Part shown: in pieces, positions 1-8,461 of the stretch
How positions within the stretch are numbered: the first letter of the stretch is position 1
Layout: every line of letters starts with the position of its first letter
Origin: Clostridiales bacterium
GTDB taxonomy: Bacteria > Bacillota > Clostridia > Lachnospirales > Lachnospiraceae
Assembly: GCA_018372435.1 (NCBI GenBank)
Contig: JAHAJA010000001.1
Coordinates: 62,001 to 126,000, forward strand
Reading direction: 5' to 3'
Length of the DNA stretch: 64,000 bases
The notes under the pieces: model-generated
The model's input: only the letters and a program-made list of their open reading frames with translations
Told to the model about the DNA's origin: nothing
Database searches by the model: none
Program-made: the position numbers and the translations under genes

Positions 1-1212
1 GAATTGTTAGTAGCGAATAACATTCCGTATGAGGTGGTACCTGGAATTACTTCTGCTGTTTCTGTTCCGGCTTATGCAGGGATACCAGTTACTCATAGAG
101 ACTTTACCTCTTCCGTGCATATCATAACCGGGCATGCAAGAAAGGGTGGAGTATCTAGAATTCAGTATGATGCTTTAGTTAAGATGAATGCAACCCTTAT
201 ATTTCTTATGGGGATTGGAGCACTTGAAGAGATTTGTAAGTCGCTAATGGAAGCTGGCATGAATCCGGATACGCCAGCAGCTGTCCTTGAAAGAGGAACT
301 AGTGCAAAACAAAGAAGAGTTATTGCAACGGTAGCATCACTTAAAGAGGCAGCAGATCAGGCAGTCATTCAAACTCCTGCTATTATTGTAGTAGGTGAAG
401 TATGTAGCTTGGCGGATTCTTTTGCATGGATGGAGAAGCAACCACTTGCAGGTATTCAGGTTGTAGTAACAAGACCAAAAGAAAAGAGCTCTTCTCTTAC
501 TGGTAAATTGCGTGCAAGGGGTGCGCATGTTATTGAGATGCCGGCTATTCAAACAACAACAATAACACAGGAAAAAGAGGTAGAGAGATTTGTTCATAGC
601 CTTGATAAGATTCGTGAAGTAAGCGGGGAACAGTGGATTCTATTCACTAGTCCCAAAGGTGTGGAGAGTTTCTTCTCGTTATTAGCAGTAACGAAGAAAG
701 ATATGCGTCAGCTATACGCTGGTGTCAAGTTTGGTGTAGTAGGAAACGCTACAAGAAAAGAGTTACGACTACATGGTATTGAAGCGGATTACATGCCAGA
801 GACCTATTGTGGGAAAGAACTTGCAAAAGGTCTAATGGAGGTGTTTGGCCAAAACCCTTATATAACGTTGTATCGTGCGAAAGATGCCTCAGAAGATATC
901 GTAGAAGTTTTAGAGAATAATCAAATTGCATATCAGGATGTAGCAGTCTATCATACCCAGTACCTTGTTGATGAAGAGTTAGTTACACGAATTGGTACAG
1001 GTATAGAGAATGAGACTATTGACTATGTGATGTTTACAAGTGCTTCTTGTGTTAAGGCATTTACATCGTGTCTTACGGGTATGGATTATTCGAAGATTAA
1101 GGCAGTCTGTATAGGGGAACAAACAGCGGAAATAGCCAGTAAGTACGGAATGCAAGTTCGTGTCTGCGAGATGGCTACTATTGATAGTATGGTGGAATGT
1201 GTGAGTAGATAA
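1..1212 (+). CDS. Uroporphyrinogen-III C-methyltransferase / uroporphyrinogen-III synthase fusion (CobA-HemD), 5' truncated by window
   Basis: The reading frame is open from base 1, so the true start lies upstream and only the last ~403 codons are seen. The first ~140 residues match the C-terminal part of SAM-dependent uroporphyrinogen methyltransferase (VPGITSA, the GIPVTHR segment, ITGHA, LIFLMG and AVLERGT motifs). From about residue 150 (VVVTRP) to the end it is a HemD-type synthase, with the expected ILFTSPKGVESF and VMFTSASCVKAF segments. The fusion would cyclise hydroxymethylbilane to uroporphyrinogen III and methylate it to precorrin-2, feeding sirohaem or cobalamin. Fused cobA-hemD genes are common in clostridia. 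hemB follows after a 158-bp gap holding a repeat fragment, and hemL lies further on, so this is a tetrapyrrole cluster. The TTG at 4 is not a credible start. Confidence 0.93.
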   Translation, partial: ELLVANNIPYEVVPGITSAVSVPAYAGIPVTHRDFTSSVHIITGHARKGGVSRIQYDALVKMNATLIFLMGIGALEEICKSLMEAGMNPDTPAAVLERGTSAKQRRVIATVASLKEAADQAVIQTPAIIVVGEVCSLADSFAWMEKQPLAGIQVVVTRPKEKSSSLTGKLRARGAHVIEMPAIQTTTITQEKEVERFVHSLDKIREVSGEQWILFTSPKGVESFFSLLAVTKKDMRQLYAGVKFGVVGNATRKELRLHGIEADYMPETYCGKELAKGLMEVFGQNPYITLYRAKDASEDIVEVLENNQIAYQDVAVYHTQYLVDEELVTRIGTGIENETIDYVMFTSASCVKAFTSCLTGMDYSKIKAVCIGEQTAEIASKYGMQVRVCEMATIDSMVECVSR

Positions 1213-1224
1213 GGGAGTTATGGT

Positions 1225-1322
1225 TAAGGTGTCAAAAGTCCTCTAGAAAACTTGACTTCATCAATTTGCACATTCACAAACCTGACTAATGTGATGTAGA
1301 ATATAGTTTGATGAGTATTAGA
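1225..1322. repeat. Fragment of a dispersed GGTGTCAAAAG repeat
   Basis: This intergenic stretch reads GGTGTCAAAAGTCC, then TCAATTTGCACATTCACAA, then CCTGACTAATGTGATG and ATAGTTTGATGAG. The same words occur in the same order in the reverse complement of 21525-21618, the right half of the larger palindromic element. About three quarters of positions agree by eye. Only one half is present, so it looks like a decayed or half-length copy of that element. Confidence 0.7.
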
Positions 1323-1370
1323 CCTTATGACACTGGATTAAGGATAGATTGAAAGGAATAGTGATATAGT

Positions 1371-2354
1371 ATGGAATTACTTAATAGACCAAGAAGGTTA
1401 CGAGGAAGCCAGATACTTCGAGATATGGTAAGAGAGACGAGAGTTTCAAAGAATGGTTTAATCTACCCAGTTTTCGTGAAAGAAGGGCAAAAGATTAGGG
1501 AAGAGATATCAGCTATGCCTGGTCAATATCGTTATAGCCTAGATACGTTAGCATATGAATTAGAACGCATTCAAAAATCAGGGGTCCGTGGAGTTTTGTT
1601 CTTTGGTATTCCAGAGCACAAGGATGCATGCGGTAGTGGTGCTTGGGCTACTGATGGTATTGTTCAAAAGGCAGTTGAACTTGCTAAGAGAGAGTTTCCT
1701 GACCTGTATCTTATTACAGATGTCTGTCTGTGTGAATATACATCTCACGGACACTGTGGTTTATTGCATGATCAAACCGTTGATAACGATAGTACACTAG
1801 AATTGTTAGCTAAGACTTCTTTATCCCATGTGCAAGCAGGCGCAGATATGGTAGCTCCTTCCGATATGATGGATGGTAGAATCTTAGCAATTCGTAAAAC
1901 CTTAGATGGTGCAGGATATGTGAATACTCCAATCATGTCATATGCAGTGAAATATTCCTCTTCTTTTTATGGACCATTTCGTGATGCAGCTGGTTCAGCA
2001 CCTGCCTTTGGCGATCGTAAGACATATCAGATGGATTATCACAACAAAAGAGAAGCAATTAAGGAAGCGGAATTAGACCTAGCAGAAGGCGCGGATATTC
2101 TTATGGTAAAACCGGGGCTTGCGTACTTAGATATAGTTAAGGAGATTTCTGAACGTTTTCCAGTTCCTTGTGCAGTGTATAGTGTTAGTGGAGAATATTC
2201 TATGATTAAGGCTGCGGCAATGGCAGGTTACATAGATGAAGCTGCGGTAGTTGCAGAATCTGCAGTTAGTATGTTCCGGGCAGGAGCTGATATTCTCATC
2301 TCGTATTATGCGAAGGAAATTGCAGGGTACATCGAGGAAGGAAGAATAGGGTAG
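1371..2354 (+). CDS. hemB: Delta-aminolevulinic acid dehydratase (porphobilinogen synthase)
   Basis: A 327-aa cytosolic enzyme that condenses two 5-aminolevulinate molecules to porphobilinogen, the second committed step of tetrapyrrole synthesis. Full length for the family. The two Schiff-base lysines are visible: K194 (AVKYSSSFYGPF) and K247 (LMVKPGLAYLD). The zinc-binding cysteines are present at C119, C121 and C129 (CLCEYTSHGHC), so this is a Zn-type enzyme. PSDMMDGRI and VYSVSGEY are further family signatures. The start has a GAAAGGAA site upstream. It lies between cobA-hemD and hemL, consistent with supply of uroporphyrinogen III from glutamate. Confidence 0.98.
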   Translation: MELLNRPRRLRGSQILRDMVRETRVSKNGLIYPVFVKEGQKIREEISAMPGQYRYSLDTLAYELERIQKSGVRGVLFFGIPEHKDACGSGAWATDGIVQKAVELAKREFPDLYLITDVCLCEYTSHGHCGLLHDQTVDNDSTLELLAKTSLSHVQAGADMVAPSDMMDGRILAIRKTLDGAGYVNTPIMSYAVKYSSSFYGPFRDAAGSAPAFGDRKTYQMDYHNKREAIKEAELDLAEGADILMVKPGLAYLDIVKEISERFPVPCAVYSVSGEYSMIKAAAMAGYIDEAAVVAESAVSMFRAGADILISYYAKEIAGYIEEGRIG

Positions 2355-2393
2355 AACTGTAACGGTAGACATAAAACACATTGATATGTTTGT

Positions 2394-2417
2394 AGCCATT
2401 ACAAAGAGTTTTGCAAT
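2394..2417. repeat. Short repeated word GCCATTACAAAGAGTTTTG
   Basis: The word GCCATTACAAAGAGTTTTG followed by (C/T)AATT occurs here just before the DinB-like gene and again at 28666-28688 before tadA. In the second place it forms the right arm of a hairpin. Significance is unknown. Confidence 0.4.
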
Positions 2418-2449
2418 TGTCTATAGAATTTTGATAAAGGGGGTTTACA

Positions 2450-2972
2450 ATGTTAGAGCAAGATTCCTTAACAAAGATAATTGAGGATCAGACAAGAAGG
2501 ACATTGTGGGAAGTAAAAAATGTAATTGACTGTATCCCGAACGAATTATGGAATAAGCTATATGGTGAGATGCCATTGGAAGCATGTTTATCATATGCTA
2601 CATTCGTTAGATTTGTGGTTTATTAATCCCCGTGATATTAATTATCAGGAGCCATCATTACATGTGAAGGATCTGAATAATCTAGATGTAACTAGTAGGA
2701 AGAGACTAGCAAGAGAAGATATAGAGAATTATTATAACCAAATAGCAGAGAAAATAATAAACTATGTAAATGGTTTGCAGGATAAAGAATTATTAGAAAA
2801 ACCAGTTAATTGTGAATATGCTAAGTTTACTCTAATATTAGCCCAGTATAGACATTTGCATTCTCATATGGGAATGATTATGGGCTTTATAATTGATGAT
2901 ACGAATCAATGGCCACGAGTGGTTGGGTTAGAGAATGAGATTCCACAAGGGGAATACAGCAAGTATTTTTAA
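2450..2972 (+). pseudogene. DinB-like protein, frameshifted
   Basis: ATG at 2450 is preceded by an AAAGGGGG site six bases upstream and opens a frame that reads MLEQDSLTKIIEDQTRRTLW and continues to the dipeptide MP at codons 41-42. It then stops at 2624-2626. The next frame carries the obvious continuation, WKHVYHMLHSLDLWF through to the end at 2972. Removing one T from the TT at 2576-2577 joins the frames smoothly. The joined protein of about 173 aa resembles DinB/YfiT-like four-helix metalloproteins, with putative metal-ligand histidines in HVYHMLH and near the end in RHLHSHMG. It is either a recent one-base insertion or a sequencing error. An ATG at 2526 in the second frame lacks a good ribosome-binding site. 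Confidence 0.75.
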
Positions 2973-3035
2973 ATGAAGTATTTGACCTTAATTTGAGAGA
3001 TTAGGAATCGTCTTGAATTATGCAAGGAGGTAAGA

Positions 3036-4322
3036 ATGAAGACAGATAAATCAGAACGTTTATTTACAGAAGCAGTTGAGATTATACCAGGTGGTGTGAA
3101 TAGCCCGGTTCGTGCGTTTCAAGCGGTTGGCGGAAGTCCAAGATTTATAGATAGGGCAGAGAAACAACACATCTATGACGTAGATGGAAATGAATATATT
3201 GATTACATTGGTTCTTGGGGACCAATGATTCTTGGACATAAGAATGAAAAGGTGCAAGCAGCGGTACAAGAAGCAATTGATAAAGGTCTTAGCTTTGGTG
3301 CAGCTACCGAAATTGAAGTTGAGATGGCTAAGTTGATTTGTGATATTGTACCTTCCATTGAGATGATTCGTATGGTGAATTCCGGGACGGAAGCAGTCAT
3401 GAGTGCGATTCGTGTTGCAAGAGGATACACAGGAAGGAATAAGGTAATTAAATTCGAAGGATGCTATCATGGCCATGCAGATGCCATGCTTGTGAAAGCA
3501 GGCTCTGGTGTAATGACATCAGGAGTACCAGATAGTGCAGGAGTACCAGTAGGCTGTGCAGAAGATACATTAACAGCAGTATATAATAATCTTGATAGTG
3601 TTGAGAAATTATTTGCTGAGAATAAAGGTGAAATTGCATGTTTAATTGTTGAACCAGTGGCAGCTAACATGGGAGTGGTTGTACCTAAGGAAGGTTTCCT
3701 ACAAGGGTTACGAGATATCTGTACAAGAGAAGGAGCACTTCTAATCTTTGATGAAGTAATTACAGGTTTTCGCTTGCAATTAGAGGGTGCATCAGGTTAC
3801 TTTGGTATCAAACCTGACCTTATTACTTATGGTAAGATTATAGGTGGAGGAATGCCAGTCGGCGCTTATGGTGGACGTAAAGATGTAATGCAAGTGGTAT
3901 CCCCAGTAGGAGCTGTTTATCAGGCGGGTACATTAAGTGGAAACCCGGTAGCTATGCATGCAGGGATTACGCAACTTAGAATTCTGAAAGACCACCCAGA
4001 AATCTATAGCCAAATTAATGGATATGGGGAGAGACTGCGTTCAGGACTGCAAGGTTTAGTTAAGAAGTATCAATTTCCATGTGTAGTAAATGGAATTGGC
4101 TCCTTAAGTTGTATGTTCTTCACGAAGGAACTTGTAGTTGATTATGAATCGGCTAAAACTTCTGATACTACTTTATTCGGTAGATATTTTAACCATATGC
4201 TAGCAAAAGGACATTATATTGGGCCAAGCCAATTCGAGGCGATATTCATATCTGCCGCTCATACAGAAGAGAATATTCAGAAATTCTTAGAAGATGTGGA
4301 AGAGTTCTTTAAACAATGTTAG
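3036..4322 (+). CDS. hemL: Glutamate-1-semialdehyde 2,1-aminomutase
   Basis: A 428-aa PLP enzyme converting glutamate-1-semialdehyde to 5-aminolevulinate in the C5 pathway. Seen in the sequence: NSGTEAVMSAIRVAR (cofactor phosphate region), GCYHGHAD, IFDEVITGFR with the PLP-nitrogen Asp, and the Schiff-base lysine K267 in TYGKIIGGGMPVGAYGG. Length and order match the family. The start is set by GCAAGGAGG eight bases upstream. It supplies HemB, encoded upstream, and is the last gene of the tetrapyrrole cluster; a strong hairpin follows. Confidence 0.98.
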   Translation: MKTDKSERLFTEAVEIIPGGVNSPVRAFQAVGGSPRFIDRAEKQHIYDVDGNEYIDYIGSWGPMILGHKNEKVQAAVQEAIDKGLSFGAATEIEVEMAKLICDIVPSIEMIRMVNSGTEAVMSAIRVARGYTGRNKVIKFEGCYHGHADAMLVKAGSGVMTSGVPDSAGVPVGCAEDTLTAVYNNLDSVEKLFAENKGEIACLIVEPVAANMGVVVPKEGFLQGLRDICTREGALLIFDEVITGFRLQLEGASGYFGIKPDLITYGKIIGGGMPVGAYGGRKDVMQVVSPVGAVYQAGTLSGNPVAMHAGITQLRILKDHPEIYSQINGYGERLRSGLQGLVKKYQFPCVVNGIGSLSCMFFTKELVVDYESAKTSDTTLFGRYFNHMLAKGHYIGPSQFEAIFISAAHTEENIQKFLEDVEEFFKQC

Positions 4323-4376
4323 GATTGAAGTAACGGAATTGAAGACAATGGACTAATTTCCAATAGATAATAATTA

Positions 4377-4432
4377 AAAGAATTCGTGAATGAAATGGAA
4401 CATAATTCTAAGTCATTCACGAATTCTTTTTT
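4377..4432. terminator. Bidirectional intrinsic terminator between hemL and the MFS gene
   Basis: Arms AAGAATTCGTGAATGA (4378-4393) and TCATTCACGAATTCTT (4413-4428) are perfectly complementary. They are followed by a T run on the plus strand and preceded by an A-rich tract, so the hairpin could serve both convergent genes. Confidence 0.9.
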
Positions 4433-4445
4433 GCTTTAATTAAGC

Positions 4446-5651
4446 TCATTCATTAAATGCATCAACCTTATTAGTTCTTGTTAAATGGGCAAGTGTCTTA
4501 ATACCAAGAATAAGAAGAATAGGAAATATAATTGCACCTAAGATTCCTGCTTTCAAGTTATCAGAGAAGGCACTAGATACTAATCCCACTAAGGTTGGGC
4601 CACCCGAACAACCAAGATCACCAGCTAATGCAAGGAATGCAAACATGGCAGTCCCACCACCACGTATAGAAGCAGAAGCTATACTAAAGGTTCCAGGCCA
4701 TAATATTCCTACTGATAAACCACATAAACCACAACCGATTAGTCCAAGGGCTGGATATGGGGAAAGGGATATTATAAGGTAAGATAGGATACAAGTGAAA
4801 CCACTGAATAGCATGAATCGATTCAGATTAATTTTGTGACCGTATTTTCCGTATATTGCACGAGAGGTTCCCATAAGGATAGCAAATAGCATTGGTCCTG
4901 CAAGGTCACCAACCGTCTTACTAACATGTAGTCCCTTTTCTGCAAAGGTAGAGGCCCACTGGCTCACCGCTTGTTCGCTTGCACCTGCACAAACCATTAG
5001 TAACATAAGTACCCAAAATACTTTCTTACCTACTAATTCTATTAATTTCAGACTAGTTTCGTTATCGGCGATGAGTGGTGCAATTGGTACCCTAGTAAAG
5101 GCAATTGCATTAACAATAGGAATGAAAGCCCAGAAGAAAGCAAGTAACTTCCAGTTATGTATTCCCAATATAGCAAAGAATAAAGTTGAAAGTAGGACAA
5201 CACCTACATGTCCCCAGCAATAGAAGGAATGAAGTAAGCTCATGGCCTTTTCCTTGTTATCAGTAGGGCAAGCTTCTACAATCGGGCTAATTAGGACTTC
5301 AAGTAACCCCCCACCAATTGCGTAGACCATAACTGCAATCAATATTCCTATATAGGCATCCGACATTAAATCAGGAAGGATCGTTAATAAAATTAATCCG
5401 ACTGCAGAGAAGATATGTGCAAGTAAAGCGGAGGTACGATATCCTATTCGGTCAACAAAGCCTATGGATAATAAATCGACTATAAGTTGAAGTCCGAAGT
5501 TAACAGTCACTAGAAAGGTTATCTTAGACAAAGAGATCTCGTAGGTGGATTGTAAGGTAAGAAAGAGTAAAGGGACAAAATTATTAATAATTGCTTGAAC
5601 AATGTAACCTGTAAAACAAGCATATAAGGTTTTTTGGTATTTATTTTTCAA
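4446..5651 (-). CDS. MFS transporter
   Basis: A 401-aa integral membrane protein with about 12 hydrophobic segments. The loop between TM2 and TM3 reads DLLSIGFVDRIGYR, a variant of the MFS loop motif, and a similar loop lies between the two halves (RAIYGKYGHKINLNRF). It resembles the sugar or small-molecule MFS family found in Firmicutes; the substrate cannot be read. The start appears to be TTG at 5649-5651, with GGAGG nine bases upstream; no closer in-frame ATG with a good site was seen. It is convergent with hemL and divergent from the PadR gene. Confidence 0.85.
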   Translation of the reverse strand: MKNKYQKTLYACFTGYIVQAIINNFVPLLFLTLQSTYEISLSKITFLVTVNFGLQLIVDLLSIGFVDRIGYRTSALLAHIFSAVGLILLTILPDLMSDAYIGILIAVMVYAIGGGLLEVLISPIVEACPTDNKEKAMSLLHSFYCWGHVGVVLLSTLFFAILGIHNWKLLAFFWAFIPIVNAIAFTRVPIAPLIADNETSLKLIELVGKKVFWVLMLLMVCAGASEQAVSQWASTFAEKGLHVSKTVGDLAGPMLFAILMGTSRAIYGKYGHKINLNRFMLFSGFTCILSYLIISLSPYPALGLIGCGLCGLSVGILWPGTFSIASASIRGGGTAMFAFLALAGDLGCSGGPTLVGLVSSAFSDNLKAGILGAIIFPILLILGIKTLAHLTRTNKVDAFNE

Positions 5652-5841
5652 TTACGGAATCCTCCAATATTCATTAATATACTATCCTAAACCAATATTA
5701 TCCAAAACAAAGATAAGTTTATACGTGGAATTGGTTGGCAAACTATTATTAATAGTACCATATAAAAAGAATATATTCTTGCATTAATCGGTCTAATAAT
5801 AACACAATAGTAAGATAACGATAGAGAGGTATAGTAATGTA

Positions 5842-5870
5842 TTGACAATACTCAACATTGGATATATAAT
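5842..5870 (+). promoter_or_regulatory. Consensus promoter for the PadR gene
   Basis: TTGACA (5842-5847), 17-bp spacer, TATAAT (5865-5870), both perfect sigma-A hexamers. The spacer is exactly filled by one arm of the palindrome at 5848-5888, so repressor binding there would block RNA polymerase. Confidence 0.85.
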
Positions 5871-5888
5871 ATATCCAATGTTGAGTAT
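5848..5888. promoter_or_regulatory. Putative PadR operator, 18-bp perfect inverted repeat
   Basis: Arms ATACTCAACATTGGATAT (5848-5865) and ATATCCAATGTTGAGTAT (5871-5888) are exact inverted copies with a 5-bp spacer ATAAT. The left arm lies between -35 and -10, and the right arm covers the transcription start region. The half-site ATCCAAT recurs before the ABC operon at 6852-6887, which suggests one regulator acts at both. Confidence 0.8.
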
Positions 5889-5930
5889 ATGCCGGACCTA
5901 TGGTATAGTGGATTAACAAAAATTCGTGAC

Positions 5931-5963
5931 AATAGAAAGTTCAAAAAACGTGCTTTCTATAGT
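5931..5963 (+). other. Small leader hairpin upstream of the PadR gene
   Basis: ATAGAAAG (about 5933-5940) can pair with CTTTCTAT (about 5953-5960) in the 5' leader, about 20 bases before the start codon. It may affect translation. The remainder of the 5652-5983 gap holds only the promoter and operator. Confidence 0.35.
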
Positions 5964-5983
5964 TTCTGGAAAAGAGGAATTGT

Positions 5984-6706
5984 ATGATAAGAGCGTTAAT
6001 ACTATATTATCTTAGTATAAAGCCAACACATGGATATGAGATTCAAAAATTTATTCAGCTGTCAGGTACTGATCAATGGATAAAGATTCAATCAGGATCG
6101 ATCTATTACGCATTAACAAAACTGGAGAAAGAAAAATGTATTAGTGTTTTAAGGGAAGAGAGAACTGGATCAAGAGTGCGTAAGATTTATAAAATTACGG
6201 AACATGGGATGAAGGAGATGTATAAGGAGATCATGTTAGTGTTGCAAACCCCAATTGCTGGTACAGGGTCACCCAAGTTTATTATAGAACCTATGCTTTC
6301 ATTACTTGAGAAGTCTGAATTAGAGGTAGCAATCCAAAACCATATTAAAGAACTAGAAGAAAAGTGTGAGTACTGGAAGAGATGGTCTGATATAAAGGCA
6401 GGGAAAGATGCAACTAAGTTGCTTCAGTTATCATTCTCAATGACAATTAATTCATTAGAGGATCAGATTCTTTGGCATAAAGAGCTATTAGACAATCTTG
6501 GATTATACTTGAATGAAGGGGAGGCTATGAAGAACTTTATACTACAATTTGATGTAGATAATGTTGAAACAGAAGTAGAAGTGTCTGAAGTGGATCAAAA
6601 AATTAACTATTTGAATAAAATAAAAGATATTATTAAGGACAATCCAAGTAAAGCTTTAGATAATTTGGACTTAATATTAGAAGAGTTACAAAGACAAAAG
6701 TCATAA
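5984..6706 (+). CDS. PadR family transcriptional regulator
   Basis: A 240-aa DNA-binding regulator. The N-terminal ~90 residues form the PadR winged helix (ILYYLSIKPTHGYEI, SGSIYYALTKLEKE, RKIYKITEHG). The C-terminal part is helical and acidic, longer than minimal PadR proteins, and resembles the Vir_C/AphA-like dimerisation region. It likely senses a toxic small molecule and represses itself and the ABC exporter downstream, judged from the shared ATCCAAT operator words. The start ATG follows AGAGGAA. There is a 207-bp gap to the exporter genes. Confidence 0.93.
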   Translation: MIRALILYYLSIKPTHGYEIQKFIQLSGTDQWIKIQSGSIYYALTKLEKEKCISVLREERTGSRVRKIYKITEHGMKEMYKEIMLVLQTPIAGTGSPKFIIEPMLSLLEKSELEVAIQNHIKELEEKCEYWKRWSDIKAGKDATKLLQLSFSMTINSLEDQILWHKELLDNLGLYLNEGEAMKNFILQFDVDNVETEVEVSEVDQKINYLNKIKDIIKDNPSKALDNLDLILEELQRQKS

Positions 6707-6842
6707 CTAAGCTATTGCAAGTAGTATTTAGGGTGCATTTATTGAAAACATCTTGGAAGAAATATAAATTATCATCTGAGATAGGACGCCTAAGGTGGAT
6801 AGGCCCATAGCGTATTTTGTTTTTCAATACTGCACCTAAATA

Positions 6843-6887
6843 TATAATCAAATATCCAATATTGGATAATTAATATTGGATAGAAAA
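6843..6887 (+). promoter_or_regulatory. Promoter -10 and putative PadR operator for the ABC operon
   Basis: A TATAAT at 6843-6848 is followed directly by ATCCAATATTGGAT (6854-6867), a 14-bp perfect palindrome, and another half-site ATTGGAT at 6875-6881. These share the ATCCAAT core with the palindrome at 5848-5888. The -35 is weak (TTTTCA near 6821). The operator would overlap the transcription start. Confidence 0.65.
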
Positions 6888-6913
6888 TAATTAATAAGGA
6901 GAAGAATACTATT

Positions 6914-7693
6914 ATGTTAAAAGAGATTAAGAAGGAAAAAGAATGTGTTATGGAATTACAGGATATGAGGAAAAGTTATAACAAGGGAGAAGTATTGAAG
7001 GGCATTAGTTTTAAAGTTAAAACAGGGGACATCATTGGACTACTTGGGCCTAACGGTGCAGGTAAGAGTACGTTGACTAAGATTATTGCGGGAATTGAGA
7101 AGGCAGACAACGGTGTGATTTTATTCCATGGAGAGAACATACAAAAAGGTGTCATCAATTTTAAGAAAAGGCTTGGAGTTGTTCCGCAAGATATTGCATT
7201 ATATGAGGACTTAAGTGCTTATGACAATGTTAAATTTTTTGGATCGCTATATGGTTATAGGGGATCCGAGCTAAAAAACAGAATCGAAGAAGTTTTAACA
7301 TTTGTAGGGTTGTGGGATCGGAGAAAAGAATGTCCATCAAAATTCTCTGGTGGTATGAAGAGAAGATTAAATATTGCTTGTTCGGTTGTTCATTCCCCTG
7401 AAATCTTAATAATGGATGAGCCTACGGTTGGAATAGACCCTCAGTCAAGAAATCATATTATGCAATTGATTCGAACGCTACAAGGTAGAGGAACTACCGT
7501 AATCTATATATCACATTACATTGAAGAGATCGAAGAATTATGTAATCGAGTTATTATTATGGACTATGGTAGGCTCCTTGTGGACGATAAGAAGGATATA
7601 ATCAAGAATAGATACAATGATGAGGGGAGTGATAGTTTAGAAACAATTTTCTTAAACTTAACTGGTACAGATTTGAGAGACGGGGTGGAATAG
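6914..7693 (+). CDS. ABC transporter ATP-binding protein
   Basis: A 259-aa nucleotide-binding subunit of an ABC-2 exporter. Walker A is GPNGAGKST, the signature is FSGGMKRRL, Walker B is ILIMDEPTVGIDP, and the switch histidine is in YISHYIEE. It is of the CcmA/DrrA drug- or bacteriocin-export type. The ATG at 6914 follows TAAGGAGAAG; the first 16 residues precede the usual start of the fold, and ATG 6953 is an alternative. The stop codon directly abuts the start of the first permease at 7694, so translation is probably coupled. Likely controlled by the upstream PadR protein. Confidence 0.95.
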   Translation: MLKEIKKEKECVMELQDMRKSYNKGEVLKGISFKVKTGDIIGLLGPNGAGKSTLTKIIAGIEKADNGVILFHGENIQKGVINFKKRLGVVPQDIALYEDLSAYDNVKFFGSLYGYRGSELKNRIEEVLTFVGLWDRRKECPSKFSGGMKRRLNIACSVVHSPEILIMDEPTVGIDPQSRNHIMQLIRTLQGRGTTVIYISHYIEEIEELCNRVIIMDYGRLLVDDKKDIIKNRYNDEGSDSLETIFLNLTGTDLRDGVE

Positions 7694-8461
7694 ATGAATA
7701 TACTAAAGGTCCTAATTAGTTTTCTAACAGGAAGAAGAATAAAAAATGGATTTACTATTGGTTATAACATTATATTTCCTATTGTGTTAATTAGTATATT
7801 AGGTGTGCTGACTAGGAATCAATTTGGTGATGTTATAACAAGCTACCAATACTATACGGTTGTAGTAATTCCATTCTGTGCATGTATGGCCCTGATTACA
7901 GCCGCTTATGCTGGTAAAGAAGAAGCTTATGCAAAAACAGCCGTGCGTATTATATTAGCTCCAATAAGTGAACAACAGATTGTCCTGTCTAAAATATTCT
8001 CGTGTGCAATCGTGTTCAGTATCTGTAACTGCTTTACTTTTGTCTTATGTGGCTTCATATGGAAACTACCTAAAGGAACAGAGTGGATTTTGATTTGTAT
8101 TTTATTAGTGGCAATGAGTTTTTGCGTAGCAGCAATTGGAGTGCTTCTTGGAACAGGTATGAAGAATTTTCTTTTTATTAAGAACCTTATTAATCTACCT
8201 CTTGGGTTATGTGCAGTAGCAGCAGGAGTTTTTTTCCCTCTTGGAACTAGTAATCCAGTAGTTCAAGGAGTTCTTAATTTATCACCCCTTACTCACGTAA
8301 ACCGTTATCTGTTTGCGATGCTGTTCGATCATATGAAATCAGGAGTATGTTTTCTTATATTGTTTCATGCAGTGATTGGTGTATTCGTTTCCATTTTAGC
8401 TATAAGAACATTTAAAAAGGAGGAATTTTTACATGGGGATATACCTGGTTATAAAGAATAA
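7694..8461 (+). CDS. ABC-2 type transporter permease
   Basis: A 255-aa membrane protein with six predicted hydrophobic segments. One follows the N-terminal basic patch, and a pair lies around YYTVVVIPFCACMALITAAYAG. The typical ABC-2 ending comprises LSPLTHVNRYLFAML and a last helix (FLILFHAVIGVFVSILAI). It pairs with the ATPase encoded immediately upstream. Its 3' end overlaps the next permease gene by 29 bases. Substrate unknown; PadR-linked ABC-2 pairs are usually drug or peptide exporters. Confidence 0.9.
   Translation: MNILKVLISFLTGRRIKNGFTIGYNIIFPIVLISILGVLTRNQFGDVITSYQYYTVVVIPFCACMALITAAYAGKEEAYAKTAVRIILAPISEQQIVLSKIFSCAIVFSICNCFTFVLCGFIWKLPKGTEWILICILLVAMSFCVAAIGVLLGTGMKNFLFIKNLINLPLGLCAVAAGVFFPLGTSNPVVQGVLNLSPLTHVNRYLFAMLFDHMKSGVCFLILFHAVIGVFVSILAIRTFKKEEFLHGDIPGYKE

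Noticed and set aside
3060..3670. Minus-strand genes overlapping hemL
   Set aside because: Several open frames oppose a well-supported hemL; none has a recognisable domain or ribosome-binding site.
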